This document shows, piece after piece, positions 47,377 through 55,599 of a DNA stretch of 64,000 nt. Within the stretch, counting starts at the first letter, position 1, and each line of letters begins with the position of its first letter. The notes below the pieces were generated by a model that searched no databases, was not told the DNA's origin, and was given only the letters and a program-made list of their open reading frames with translations. The stretch is from an uncultured Phascolarctobacterium sp. (GTDB taxonomy: Bacteria > Bacillota > Negativicutes > Acidaminococcales > Acidaminococcaceae), in the NCBI GenBank assembly GCA_949285135.1, contig CASDXO010000001.1, forward strand, positions 1 to 64,000, read 5' to 3'. The position numbers and the translations under genes were made by a program.

Positions 47377-49287
47377 ATGTCTGCTATTAAAGTTACTTTA
47401 AAAGACGGCAGCGTTAAAGAATATGCTGCCGGTGTAAGTTTGTTGGAAATTGCTAAAAGCCTGTCGCAAAAACTGGGCAAACAGGCTCTTTTGGCTGTTG
47501 TTGACGGCGTCAATAAAGATTTAAGCGATGTACTTGACCACGACGCCGCTGTAGAATTTATCGTGCCCGAATCTGCTGAAGGTCTGCACGCTATCCGCCA
47601 TACTGCGGCACATGTTATGGCTCAGGCTATCCAGCATCTGTTCCCGGATGTAAAGTTTGCCATCGGCCCTGCTATCGCCAACGGCTTCTACTACGATCTG
47701 GACAGCGAGCACACCTTTACCCCGGAAGATTTGACTGCTATCGAAAAAGAAATGGCTAAAATCATCAAACAGAATATTCCGCTGGTACGCGCGGAAATTC
47801 CTCGCAGCGAAGCGCTGGCCATGTTTGCTGCCAAAGATGAAAAATACAAAGTTGAACTTATTAACGATTTGCCGGAAGATGCCGTTATCAGCACCTACAC
47901 CCAGGGCGATTTCACCGATTTGTGCGCCGGCCCGCACTGCCCTTCTACCGGCAGGGTAAAGGCTTTCAAACTGCAGAGCATTGCCGGAGCTTACTGGCGC
48001 GGCAATGAAAAGAACAAGATGCTGCAGCGCATTTACGGCACTGCTTTTGCCAGCAAGGAAGAACTGGACAACTATCTGCATATGCTGGAAGAAGCTGCCA
48101 AACGCGACCACCGCAAACTGGGCAAGGAGCTGGACATCTTCGCTATCATGGAAGAAGGCCCCGGCTTCCCGTTCTTCCTGCCCAACGGCATGGTTATCCG
48201 CAACGAGCTGATTAACTACTGGCGTCAGGTACATCGTCGTTACGGCTATCAGGAAATCAAGACGCCGATGATTCTTTCCCGCAAACTGTGGGAGACTTCC
48301 GGCCACTGGGATCATTACCGTGAAAACATGTACTTTACCCAGATTGACGAAGCTGATTATGCAGTAAAACCCATGAACTGCCCCGGCGGCATGCTGGTGT
48401 ACAAACTGCATCCCCACAGCTATAAAGAACTGCCTATCCGTGCCGGTGAGCTGGGCCTGGTACACCGCCACGAGCTGAGCGGCGCGCTGCACGGCCTGTT
48501 CCGTGTACGCTGCTTCACGCAGGATGATGCCCATATCTTTATGATGCCTTCTCAGATTAAAGACGAGATTCAGAACGTTATCCGTCTGTTTGACGAAGTA
48601 TATGCTACTTTCGGTCTGAAATATCATGCAGAGCTTTCTACCCGTCCGGAAGACTCCATGGGCGATGCGGAAACCTGGGAAAAAACCACTAACGCGCTGA
48701 AAGCTGCGCTGGAAGATTTGGGCCTGCCCTATGTGATTAACGAAGGCGACGGCGCTTTCTACGGTCCGAAGATTGACTTTCATCTGACCGACTCCATCGG
48801 CCGTACCTGGCAGTGCGGCACCATCCAGCTGGATATGCTGCTGCCGGAAAAATTTGACCTTACCTACACCGGCGAAGACGGGCTCAAACACCGCCCCGTT
48901 ATGATTCACCGCGTTGTGTACGGCTCCATTGAACGCTTTATCGGTATCCTTATTGAGCACTATGCCGGTGCGTTCCCGGCCTGGCTGGCACCGCAGCAGG
49001 TGCGTATTCTGCCTATTACCGACAAGCACGTTGCCTATGCCAAAGAGCTGGCTGACAGGATGTTTGATTTGGGACTGCGCGTACATCTGGATGACCGCAA
49101 TGAAAAGCTTGGCTACAAGATTCGTGAAGCGCAGGTACAAAAAGTTCCTTATACCCTCGTTGTCGGCGACAAGGAAGTGGAAGAAGGCACTGTAAATGTA
49201 CGCCGCCGCGGCGAAGGTGACATCGGCGCCATGAAACAGGCTGACTTTATTGCCATGCTGCAGGAAGAAATTGCTGCCAAAAAATAA
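47377..49287 (+). CDS. thrS: Threonyl-tRNA synthetase
   Basis: A 636-residue class II synthetase of full length. In order: TGS domain (1-62), editing domain with HIRHTAAHVMAQ (about 72-83), catalytic core (motif AVKPMNCPGGM near 330, FRVRCFTQDDAHIF, and the motif 3 region), and an anticodon-binding domain (about 535-636). ATG 47377 follows TAGGAGG. It is controlled by the T-box upstream. Confidence 0.98.
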   Translation: MSAIKVTLKDGSVKEYAAGVSLLEIAKSLSQKLGKQALLAVVDGVNKDLSDVLDHDAAVEFIVPESAEGLHAIRHTAAHVMAQAIQHLFPDVKFAIGPAIANGFYYDLDSEHTFTPEDLTAIEKEMAKIIKQNIPLVRAEIPRSEALAMFAAKDEKYKVELINDLPEDAVISTYTQGDFTDLCAGPHCPSTGRVKAFKLQSIAGAYWRGNEKNKMLQRIYGTAFASKEELDNYLHMLEEAAKRDHRKLGKELDIFAIMEEGPGFPFFLPNGMVIRNELINYWRQVHRRYGYQEIKTPMILSRKLWETSGHWDHYRENMYFTQIDEADYAVKPMNCPGGMLVYKLHPHSYKELPIRAGELGLVHRHELSGALHGLFRVRCFTQDDAHIFMMPSQIKDEIQNVIRLFDEVYATFGLKYHAELSTRPEDSMGDAETWEKTTNALKAALEDLGLPYVINEGDGAFYGPKIDFHLTDSIGRTWQCGTIQLDMLLPEKFDLTYTGEDGLKHRPVMIHRVVYGSIERFIGILIEHYAGAFPAWLAPQQVRILPITDKHVAYAKELADRMFDLGLRVHLDDRNEKLGYKIREAQVQKVPYTLVVGDKEVEEGTVNVRRRGEGDIGAMKQADFIAMLQEEIAAKK

Positions 49288-49304
49288 TATAATGGAAGAT
49301 TTGC

Positions 49305-49335
49305 AAAACCCGCTGCGTACTGCAGCGGGTTTTGC
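49305..49335 (+). terminator. Terminator after thrS
   Basis: AAAACCCGCTGC with GCAGCGGGTTTT, then TGCTGT. Strong stem, short T run. Confidence 0.8.
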
Positions 49336-49980
49336 TGTCTAAAGCTGCCTGTGTTTAACGGGTATATAATATGAAGGCAGTTTTTGTAATGGGAAAAGTT
49401 TGCTGTTGCGTATATTATGGCAGATTACAAAAAACTTAACAGTAAAAACTTTTCATGAGGAGACAAAAGTAGTATACTAATTATAGATAAGAAATAAAAA
49501 ATGTAATAAACAATTCATGTATCAGAAAACATTCGTTGTATTACTGCCAATATTATAAAAGATAAGCCAACGGACTGGCAGACAGATAAGAAGTGAAAAT
49601 CATTTAGTTACATCAGTATATTTTACAGGCTAAACAGAAAAATAAATATTGGCTTCCAATCAGCAGCTGTTCGTGGAACAGGTTATCTGTCCAGTAATGG
49701 TCAGAATTGAGACGATTAGGTGCAGCAGATAATTTTACAGGCAAGAAATCCTTCTTTGATAAATAAATACGGCCATCGACCGGATAAAAAGCAAAGGAGG
49801 ATTTTGTTTTGTCTGTTTGTGACATTATAAAATAACAGTTGCAGTTTTGCAGCAGGAAAATATACGGAAGGGTGGCAGCAAAAGCAGGATTGCAGTAAGC
49901 AAGATGAGTATAGTATGTAATTTGATTAAATAAAAAGTTAGTCATATATGTCTGAGACAGTAAAGAAAGGATGAGCGAAG
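49336..49980 (+). other. 645-bp intergenic region before the adhesin gene
   Basis: AT-rich and without a supported gene. It holds the duplicated control module (49374-49492) and, nearer the gene, a second promoter candidate TTGATT-17-TATATG (49922-49950). If the distal promoter is used the leader would be about 495 nt. A 134-codon minus-strand frame (49613-50017) has no ribosome site and overlaps the adhesin start; I do not accept it. Confidence 0.6.
49374..49492 (+). repeat. Duplicated upstream control module, copy 1
   Basis: Block 1 (49374-49410, starting AAGGCAGTTTTTGTAA) and block 2 (49441-49492, starting AGTAAAA and containing TTTTCA-17-TATACT) match the region before the OmpM porin at 51586-51715. 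I count 32 of 37 identical bases in block 1. The two copies are spaced 13 bp differently. Confidence 0.7.
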
Positions 49981-51507
49981 ATGAGAGAAAATATGCATAA
50001 ATACGTTGCAAAGGCATCCATATCTGGAAAACAGAAAAGGACTTTATCCTGTCGTGGTAAAGCTTTATTTTCCTGCGGGCTCATCGCTGCTCTCCTGTTT
50101 CTGCCGCAGGCGGTTTGGGCGGACATTCCGGAAGGTAATGCAAGCGGACAGAATGCTATTGCTATAGGTAATAATTCTGAGGCAACCGCCGAAAACAGCA
50201 TTGCGCTCGGCTCTAATTCTGTTGCAAGCGAGGCAGATACTGTTTCCGTGGGGGGGAATGGCACAACACGCCGTATCGTGAACGTAGCGGATGGCACGGC
50301 AAATACTGACGCGGCGACGGTGGGACAGCTCAACAGCGGCGTTACGGCCCTTGGCAACGCGGTCGCAGGTATCATCGGAAGAAATGTCGTCTATAATGGC
50401 AATTCCTTCACAAGTGCGATCAACATCGGCGGAGCGGATTACTACACAGTAGAAGCTGCGCTGAACGCGCTTTATAACGGAACTGCGGGAAGTACAGGCG
50501 GCGCTGTCGGCGGGGATGAGATCGAAATCGACCCTGGCAAAGGCGCTATAACTATAGCTGAGGGCGGTAATATCCAGATTACGCAGGATGGCGCAGATGC
50601 CAACAAGTTCACTGTAAGCGTAAGCCCGACTCCGACTTTTACCTCCGTCTACGCGGACAGCGCGAATATCGGCGGCATAAGTATGAACTCTGGCGGCATT
50701 AATATGGGCGGCAAGCAGATAACCGGTCTTGCGGACGGTAACATCGCTATGGACAGTACTGACGCCGTAACAGGCAGACAGCTCTATGAGGTCAATAAAG
50801 AAATTACCAATATAGATGATAGAGTAACGAATACGGAGAAAAATGTTACGGACATCATAGACGGTATTGCTACAGGCGATATAGACATTATTACAGGGAA
50901 CAGTGCTGCCGTAAAGTATGACGACACTGATAAAACCAGAATTACGTTGAATGAAGGCGGAGAAGCGACCCAGGTTACTAACGTAGCAGACGGCAGGATT
51001 GCGGCGGGCAGCAGAGATGCGGTAACGGGTAATCAGCTTTATCAGGCTTACCAGCGTATGAACGACCTGGACAAGAGTATTGACGTGGTCGGAGCACATG
51101 CGGCAGCAATGTCGGCGCTGCATCCCGTACCGTACAATAAATATGAGCCGACGACTTTTTCTGCCGGCGTTGGTACCTATCATGACGAATATGCTATGGC
51201 GATAGGCGCCTTCCATTATATCCGGCCTAACCTCATGGTCAATGTAGGCGCTTCTGTATGCTCCGATGGCGATGTAATGGGACGTATAGGCTTAAGCGTA
51301 GCTCTGGGCAAGAGCACCAAAAAGCAGCCCGAGCTGGCGCATGACGTAGCAGGTATGCAGGAACAGATGTCTGTAATGCAGGCTAAATTGATAGCCCTTG
51401 AGGAACAGAACAGGCGCGATAAAGAAATCATTCAGAAAAATGCTGAGATAATGGCGCAGAATGAAAAGCTTATCAGAGAGCTGATGCAAAAATCTGCAAA
51501 TAAATAA
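49981..51507 (+). CDS. YadA-like trimeric autotransporter adhesin with C-terminal coiled-coil extension
   Basis: A 508-residue trimeric autotransporter. The signal peptide has a long N-terminal region (cleavage near residue 47, VWA|DI). YadA head repeats follow (NAIAIGNNSEATAENSIALGSN, about 57-85), then neck motifs ending DAATVGQLN and DAVTGRQLY, a short stalk, and the membrane anchor at about 372-443 (LHPVPYNKYEP to GRIGLSVALG). Normally the protein ends at the anchor, but here 65 more residues (444-508) form a charged coiled coil that would lie in the periplasm. ATG 49981 follows AAAGGATGAG; ATG 49993 is possible. Ligand unknown. Confidence 0.88.
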   Translation: MRENMHKYVAKASISGKQKRTLSCRGKALFSCGLIAALLFLPQAVWADIPEGNASGQNAIAIGNNSEATAENSIALGSNSVASEADTVSVGGNGTTRRIVNVADGTANTDAATVGQLNSGVTALGNAVAGIIGRNVVYNGNSFTSAINIGGADYYTVEAALNALYNGTAGSTGGAVGGDEIEIDPGKGAITIAEGGNIQITQDGADANKFTVSVSPTPTFTSVYADSANIGGISMNSGGINMGGKQITGLADGNIAMDSTDAVTGRQLYEVNKEITNIDDRVTNTEKNVTDIIDGIATGDIDIITGNSAAVKYDDTDKTRITLNEGGEATQVTNVADGRIAAGSRDAVTGNQLYQAYQRMNDLDKSIDVVGAHAAAMSALHPVPYNKYEPTTFSAGVGTYHDEYAMAIGAFHYIRPNLMVNVGASVCSDGDVMGRIGLSVALGKSTKKQPELAHDVAGMQEQMSVMQAKLIALEEQNRRDKEIIQKNAEIMAQNEKLIRELMQKSANK

Positions 51508-51521
51508 TATCTGTGTATTTA

Positions 51522-51565
51522 CAACCCATCTTCCTTGTTATGAAAGGATGATGGGTTGTTTGTTG
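51522..51565 (+). terminator. Terminator after the adhesin gene
   Basis: CAACCCATC with GATGGGTTG plus inner CCTT/AAGG, followed by a weak GTTTGTTG tail. Confidence 0.6.
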
Positions 51566-51585
51566 TATGTGATAAAAAGAGCAAT

Positions 51586-51715
51586 AAGGCAGTTTTTGTA
51601 ACGGAAAAAGTTTCCTGCAGCGGCACTCGAGTAGCAGCTTGCGAGAGAGTAAATAAAAATTTCGCAGTAAAATCTTGTCAGGGGGGGCAAAAGTGCTATA
51701 ATATGCGTAGATAAA
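51586..51715 (+). repeat. Duplicated upstream control module, copy 2
   Basis: Block 1 at 51586-51622 and block 2 at 51666-51715 match the module before the adhesin gene. Block 2 contains the porin promoter TTGTCA (51675-51680), 16-bp spacer, extended -10 TGC-TATAAT (51697-51702). The shared block 1 lies about 50 bp upstream of the -35 and could bind a common regulator. Confidence 0.7.
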
Positions 51716-51796
51716 AGGCAGGATAAGGGCCCGTCAATGCCCCTCCTCTTGGATCTGCGTTATTGCGAGTACCGCAGCTGAGCCTGCTTTTTATCT
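51709..51796 (+). promoter_or_regulatory. Structured 5' leader of the OmpM porin mRNA
   Basis: A 14-bp stem closes the element: 51709-51722 (AGATAAAAGGCAGG) with 51783-51796 (CCTGCTTTTTATCT), one G-T pair. Inside are two small hairpins, GGGC/GCCC (51727-51730 with 51739-51742) and CTGCG/CGCAG (51755-51759 with 51773-51777), giving a three-way junction. It begins at the expected transcription start. I match it to no known RNA family. A further 137 purine-rich bases lie between it and the start codon. Confidence 0.55.
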
Positions 51797-51933
51797 TGCC
51801 TATGTTATAAGGCGCAGGCAGGAAGAAAGCCGCAAACAGGCAGAGGAAACAAGGCAACTCTTGCGGGAAAGAAGGCAGAAGTCCTCCGGCGTTTTATAAA
51901 ATATAAAATGTTTTCCTAAAGGAGGAGACAAAC

Positions 51934-53163
51934 ATGAAAAAATCTTTAGTTCTCGCAATGGCTATGGCTCTCGGCGTAACTGCATCCGCATACGCTGCAA
52001 ATCCATTCTCTGACGTACCGGCTGGCCACTGGGCATACGACAGCGTAAACAAACTGGTTGCTGCTGGCGTAGTAGACGGTTATCCTGACGGCACCTTTGG
52101 TGGCGACAAACTGATGACCCGTTATGAAATGGCACAAATCGTAGCAAAAGCAATGGCAAAAGGCGCTGACGTAGATAAACTGGCAGCAGAATTTGCTGAC
52201 GAACTGGATACCCTCGGTGTTCGCGTTGCTAATCTCGAAAAGAAAGCTGACAACGTAAAGATCACCGGTGAAATCCGTTATCATTATGCAGATACTGATG
52301 GAGATACTGCTAAACTTGATGGTTGGGAAACTAAACTGCGTTCCCGTATCTGGGTAACTGGTCAAATCAATGATGACTGGACCTATACCGGCATGATTCA
52401 AAACGAACAAGATTTTGGTAATGATAATGGTGATGAAGATACTGAATTCCAACGCGCATACATTAACGGTAAATTAGGCGGCGTTAAAGTACAGGCTGGT
52501 CGCTATAATCTGCAATTAGGCGATAAGAACGTATATGATCATCGTTTTGATGGCGTACAACTTTCTTATGGCAAAGATGTTAAATTAACTGCTGGTTATG
52601 GACAAGCACACCAACAGAAAGCTGAATTTGATGCAACTGGTGCTGAAAGCAAATACAATGCTGATGAAACTTGGTATGCAGAAGTAAGCGGCAAAATCAG
52701 CAAACTTGGTTTAATGGGCGGCTACTATGACTTCTCCAATGTAAAAGAAGTTGAAGACGTAGATGATACCATTTGGGCTGTTGGTGCTGACTATGCATTT
52801 GATAAGAATGTAAAACTGGGTGCTTTGTACCTGAATGGTGATCAAGACCGTTACGATGGTTCTGATGACGGTTATGTAATCACTGCTTCCTACAAAGGCG
52901 CTAAAGCTTCCGATCCTGGTAGCTGGGGCTTAGTTGCTAAATACTATGATCAAGGTATGAGCACTTACATCGATCATACCATGAACGGTAAAGCAGATAG
53001 TTTAAGAACTGCTGATTATGAAGGCTTCAAGGGTTACAGCGTATTTGCTAACTATACCTTTGCTAAGAACATCGTTGGTCAGGTTGAATGGTATGACCTC
53101 GAATCTAAAGAAGGTAGCGTTGACGCAGAAACTCTGTGGACTCAACTCGTATTCACTTTCTAA
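51934..53163 (+). CDS. ompM: SLH-domain outer-membrane porin, OmpM type
   Basis: A 409-residue outer-membrane protein typical of Negativicutes. In order: signal peptide (1-21), one SLH domain (about 24-75, FSDVPAGHWAYDSVNKLVAAGVV... with TRYEMAQIVAKA), which tethers the outer membrane to peptidoglycan polyamines, a short coiled linker (about 78-108), and a beta-barrel that ends in phenylalanine (LVFTF) as porins do. AAGGAGGAG precedes ATG 51934. Codon bias suggests very high expression. It follows the adhesin gene and shares its upstream module. Confidence 0.93.
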   Translation: MKKSLVLAMAMALGVTASAYAANPFSDVPAGHWAYDSVNKLVAAGVVDGYPDGTFGGDKLMTRYEMAQIVAKAMAKGADVDKLAAEFADELDTLGVRVANLEKKADNVKITGEIRYHYADTDGDTAKLDGWETKLRSRIWVTGQINDDWTYTGMIQNEQDFGNDNGDEDTEFQRAYINGKLGGVKVQAGRYNLQLGDKNVYDHRFDGVQLSYGKDVKLTAGYGQAHQQKAEFDATGAESKYNADETWYAEVSGKISKLGLMGGYYDFSNVKEVEDVDDTIWAVGADYAFDKNVKLGALYLNGDQDRYDGSDDGYVITASYKGAKASDPGSWGLVAKYYDQGMSTYIDHTMNGKADSLRTADYEGFKGYSVFANYTFAKNIVGQVEWYDLESKEGSVDAETLWTQLVFTF

Positions 53164-53197
53164 TCTTACGATTAGTAAACAAATTAACACAAGCTTT

Positions 53198-53226
53198 AAA
53201 GGGACAGCGTATGCTGTCCCTTTTTT
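53198..53226 (+). terminator. Terminator after the porin gene
   Basis: AAAGGGACAGC-GTAT-GCTGTCCCTTT followed by TTTT. Confidence 0.93.
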
Positions 53227-53260
53227 ATGCGGCAGCCATAATAAAAACTGCAATAAATTG

Positions 53261-53289
53261 TTGACACATATGTTACAGTGTGGTATTAT
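53261..53289 (+). promoter_or_regulatory. infC operon promoter
   Basis: TTGACA (53261-53266), 17-bp spacer, extended -10 TGG-TATTAT (53284-53289). Confidence 0.85.
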
Positions 53290-53296
53290 ATTCGAG

Positions 53297-53396
53297 TAAC
53301 AAAGAAGAAGCCGCTCGCTTCTCACCTTGCAGCACAGGCTCGACAGGGTTGGATATGTTTTTCTGCGGGTGGATTTAATCTGCCCGCTTTTTCATT
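53297..53396 (+). promoter_or_regulatory. Ribosomal protein (L20-type) leader with attenuator
   Basis: About 100 nt between promoter and infC. It contains a structured first half (GAAGAAGCCGCTCGCTTCTC and following) and a terminator GCGGG...CCCGC (53365-53387) ending in TTTTTC. Firmicute infC-rpmI-rplT operons are repressed by L20 through such a leader. The exact L20 site is not verified here. Confidence 0.65.
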
Positions 53397-53412
53397 TTGG
53401 AGGTGAATGGTC

Positions 53413-53931
53413 ATAGGCAAAGAAAGCTTGCGTATCAATGAAGAAATTCGTGCACGTGAAGTGCGTGTTATTGCAGCCGGGGGCGAACAGCTTGGTATTA
53501 TGTCCAGCAGAGATGCTCTTAAGATTGCAGCAGAAAGTCATCTGGATTTAGTAGAGATTGCGCCGACAGCGAAACCGCCCGTGTGCAGGATTATGGATTA
53601 CGGCAAGTATCGTTACGAGCAGCAAAAACGTGAAAAAGAAGCCCGTAAGAAGCAAAAGACTTTCGATATTAAAGAAGTTAAATTGCGCCCTGGTATTGAA
53701 GACCATGACTTCAATGTTAAGTTCAAAAATGCAGTACGCTTCCTGGAAGATGGCGACAAGGTAAAAGTTACCATCATGTTCCGCGGACGTGAGCTGTCTC
53801 ACCCTGAACTTGGCGAAGTTTTGTTAAACAAAATGGCACAGCAGCTGAAAGAAACAGCAGTTGTTGAAAGAATGCCCAAATTAGAAGGCAAGAATATGAT
53901 TATGATTGTTGCCCCTAAACCCAGCAAATAG
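53413..53931 (+). CDS. infC: Translation initiation factor IF-3
   Basis: A 172-residue IF-3 that keeps subunits apart and checks the start codon. The N-domain begins [19 protein letters not shown]. The linker is [15 protein letters not shown], and the C-domain carries [17 protein letters not shown] choose ATA 53413 as the start: GGAGGTG (53399-53405) lies 7 bases upstream, while ATG 53407 is only one base away. Rare AUU/AUA/AUC starts on infC are known to give self-regulation, because IF-3 rejects them. First gene of infC-rpmI-rplT. Confidence 0.9.
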   Translation: MGKESLRINEEIRAREVRVIAAGGEQLGIMSSRDALKIAAESHLDLVEIAPTAKPPVCRIMDYGKYRYEQQKREKEARKKQKTFDIKEVKLRPGIEDHDFNVKFKNAVRFLEDGDKVKVTIMFRGRELSHPELGEVLLNKMAQQLKETAVVERMPKLEGKNMIMIVAPKPSK

Positions 53932-53945
53932 AGGAGGATTTTACA

Positions 53946-54143
53946 ATGCCTAAAATGAAAACCCGCAGAAGTGCTGCTAAACGCTTCAAAAAAACTGCTT
54001 CCGGTGAATTTAAACGTGCTAAAGCTTTCAGAAGCCACATTCTCGAACATAAATCTCCTGCACGTAAGAGAAACCTGCGCAAAGCTGCTCTGGTTCACAA
54101 GACCGATCATGAACGCGTAGTAAAAATGCTGCCGTACGCATAA
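53946..54143 (+). CDS. rpmI: Ribosomal protein bL35
   Basis: A 65-residue basic L35 beginning [20 protein letters not shown], with ribosome site GAGGAGG. It lies 14 bp after infC and 27 bp before rplT. Confidence 0.98.
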   Translation: MPKMKTRRSAAKRFKKTASGEFKRAKAFRSHILEHKSPARKRNLRKAALVHKTDHERVVKMLPYA

Positions 54144-54170
54144 GCAAGAGATTAAAGGAGGATATCAATA

Positions 54171-54524
54171 ATGGCAAGAGTTAAAGTTGGCGTTACCGCT
54201 CATCGTCGTCATAAACACATTCTGAAACTGGCTAAAGGCTATCGCGGAGCTAAGAGCAAACAATTCAAAAAAGCTAATGAGACCGTTATGAAAGCATTGT
54301 ACTATGCTCGTCGTGACCGTCGCGCTAAAAAACGCGAGTTCCGTCGTCTCTGGATTGCACGTATCAACGCTGCAACCCGTGCTAACGGTATGAGCTACAG
54401 CCGTTTCATCTACGGCCTGACCAAGGCTGGCATCGAAATGGACCGCAAGGTTCTGGCTGATCTGGCTATCTATGATGCAGCTGCATTCACCAAACTGGTT
54501 GAAGCTGCTAAAGCCGCTCTGTAA
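54171..54524 (+). CDS. rplT: Ribosomal protein bL20
   Basis: A 117-residue L20 beginning [20 protein letters not shown] and containing the typical basic run [18 protein letters not shown]. It binds 23S rRNA early in assembly and is the probable repressor of its own operon through the leader upstream of infC. Confidence 0.98.
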   Translation: MARVKVGVTAHRRHKHILKLAKGYRGAKSKQFKKANETVMKALYYARRDRRAKKREFRRLWIARINAATRANGMSYSRFIYGLTKAGIEMDRKVLADLAIYDAAAFTKLVEAAKAAL

Positions 54525-54536
54525 GATTAAACTTCT

Positions 54537-54573
54537 AAGTCTGCCTCGTAAGGGGCAGGCTTATATTTTTTTA
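54537..54573 (+). terminator. Terminator after rplT
   Basis: AAGTCTGCC with GGCAGGCTT (one G-T pair), then TATATTTTTTT. Confidence 0.88.
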
Positions 54574-54602
54574 TCCTGATTTATTTTGTGAGGGGGAGAA
54601 AG

Positions 54603-55529
54603 ATGCTGGCTGTTATTACGAAGGCATTGGCTTTCGCCATTATCATTATTATCGGCTACAGATTAAAAAAGACCGGCTTTTTTGCTCCCGATGATTACCG
54701 TCTCATCAGTAAGATTGTAATGAATATTACGCTGCCGGGAGCAATTATCAGCAGTTTTGCCCATTTTAAGATGGATTATTCGCTGTTTGTACTGGCTGCG
54801 CTGGGAATAGTTACTAATGCGCTGATGGTAGGAGCAGCTCTTCTTTTAACGCGGCGCGAGACGCCTGCTGCCAAGATATTCTATGTTTTCTGTATGTCCG
54901 GCTATAATATCGGTAATTTTACGCTGCCTTTTGTACAGAGCTTTTTAGGTCCGTTTGGTGTTATTGCCCTGTGTATGTTCGATTTGGGTAATTCCATTAT
55001 GTGTACAGGCCTGACCTATGCTTTTACGGCATCAGTCGTTGGTATGGCGGACGGACGACGGGAAACCGTCAGTGTGCGGGGAATTATCGACAAGCTTTTA
55101 CATTCAGCGCCGTTTCTTGTCTATATTACGCTGGTGACGCTGATTTTGCTCAAGGTGTCGCTGCCGTTACAGCTGTATGATTTTGCTGCCATTTTAGGCA
55201 GTGCCAATACTTTTTTAAGTATGCTGATGATTGGCATGATGTTTGAACTGAATCTGAATAAGCGCAGTATCGCCTATATCAGGGAAATCGTCTGCAGCAG
55301 GTATCTGGTTGGTCTGACTGCGGCTGCGCTGCTGCTGTATTGCCAGCCTTTTGCCCATGAGGTCAATGTGGTGGCTGCAGCTGCGCTTATGGCTCCGTCG
55401 ACGGCCATAGGGCCTATCTTCATTGAAAAGATGGGGGGCAATGCTGCCCTGGCAGGTGTAGTTAATTCGCTAACCATCATGTGCAGCGTGGTTATCTTCG
55501 TTTTGTTTTTTACTGTCCTGCATATATAA
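54603..55529 (+). CDS. AEC-family transporter (auxin efflux carrier type)
   Basis: A 308-residue membrane protein with about ten helices and the AEC family pattern: KKTGFFAPDDYRLISKIVMNITLPGAII near the start and MSGYNIGNFTLPFVQSFLG in the middle. Bacterial members such as MleP/MdcF carry malate, malonate or other organic acids, but the substrate here is not visible. ATG 54603 follows GAGGGGGAG; an in-frame GTG at 54588 overlaps that site. It stands alone after the rplT terminator. Confidence 0.88.
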   Translation: MLAVITKALAFAIIIIIGYRLKKTGFFAPDDYRLISKIVMNITLPGAIISSFAHFKMDYSLFVLAALGIVTNALMVGAALLLTRRETPAAKIFYVFCMSGYNIGNFTLPFVQSFLGPFGVIALCMFDLGNSIMCTGLTYAFTASVVGMADGRRETVSVRGIIDKLLHSAPFLVYITLVTLILLKVSLPLQLYDFAAILGSANTFLSMLMIGMMFELNLNKRSIAYIREIVCSRYLVGLTAAALLLYCQPFAHEVNVVAAAALMAPSTAIGPIFIEKMGGNAALAGVVNSLTIMCSVVIFVLFFTVLHI

Positions 55530-55548
55530 TTTGGCAAATATTGTTAAA

Positions 55549-55577
55549 TTGACGCTGTAAGTAACCTTTAGTATAAT
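55549..55577 (+). promoter_or_regulatory. ktrB promoter
   Basis: TTGACG (55549-55554), 17-bp spacer, TATAAT (55572-55577), 23 bp before the ktrB start. Confidence 0.8.
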
Positions 55578-55599
55578 ACAAAGCAGGAGAAAAAAGGCT

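Noticed and set aside
47521-49140. A 539-codon minus-strand frame opposite thrS
   Set aside because: Antisense shadow of a complete, motif-bearing synthetase gene; no start signal or recognisable domain.
49613-50017. A 134-codon minus-strand frame in the gap before the adhesin gene
   Set aside because: No ribosome site before any of its ATGs; it overlaps the adhesin start and has an erratic composition. A decayed gene cannot be fully excluded.
50065-51216. A 383-codon minus-strand frame opposite the adhesin gene
   Set aside because: The plus strand has a signal peptide, YadA head repeats and anchor; the antisense translation shows no domain.
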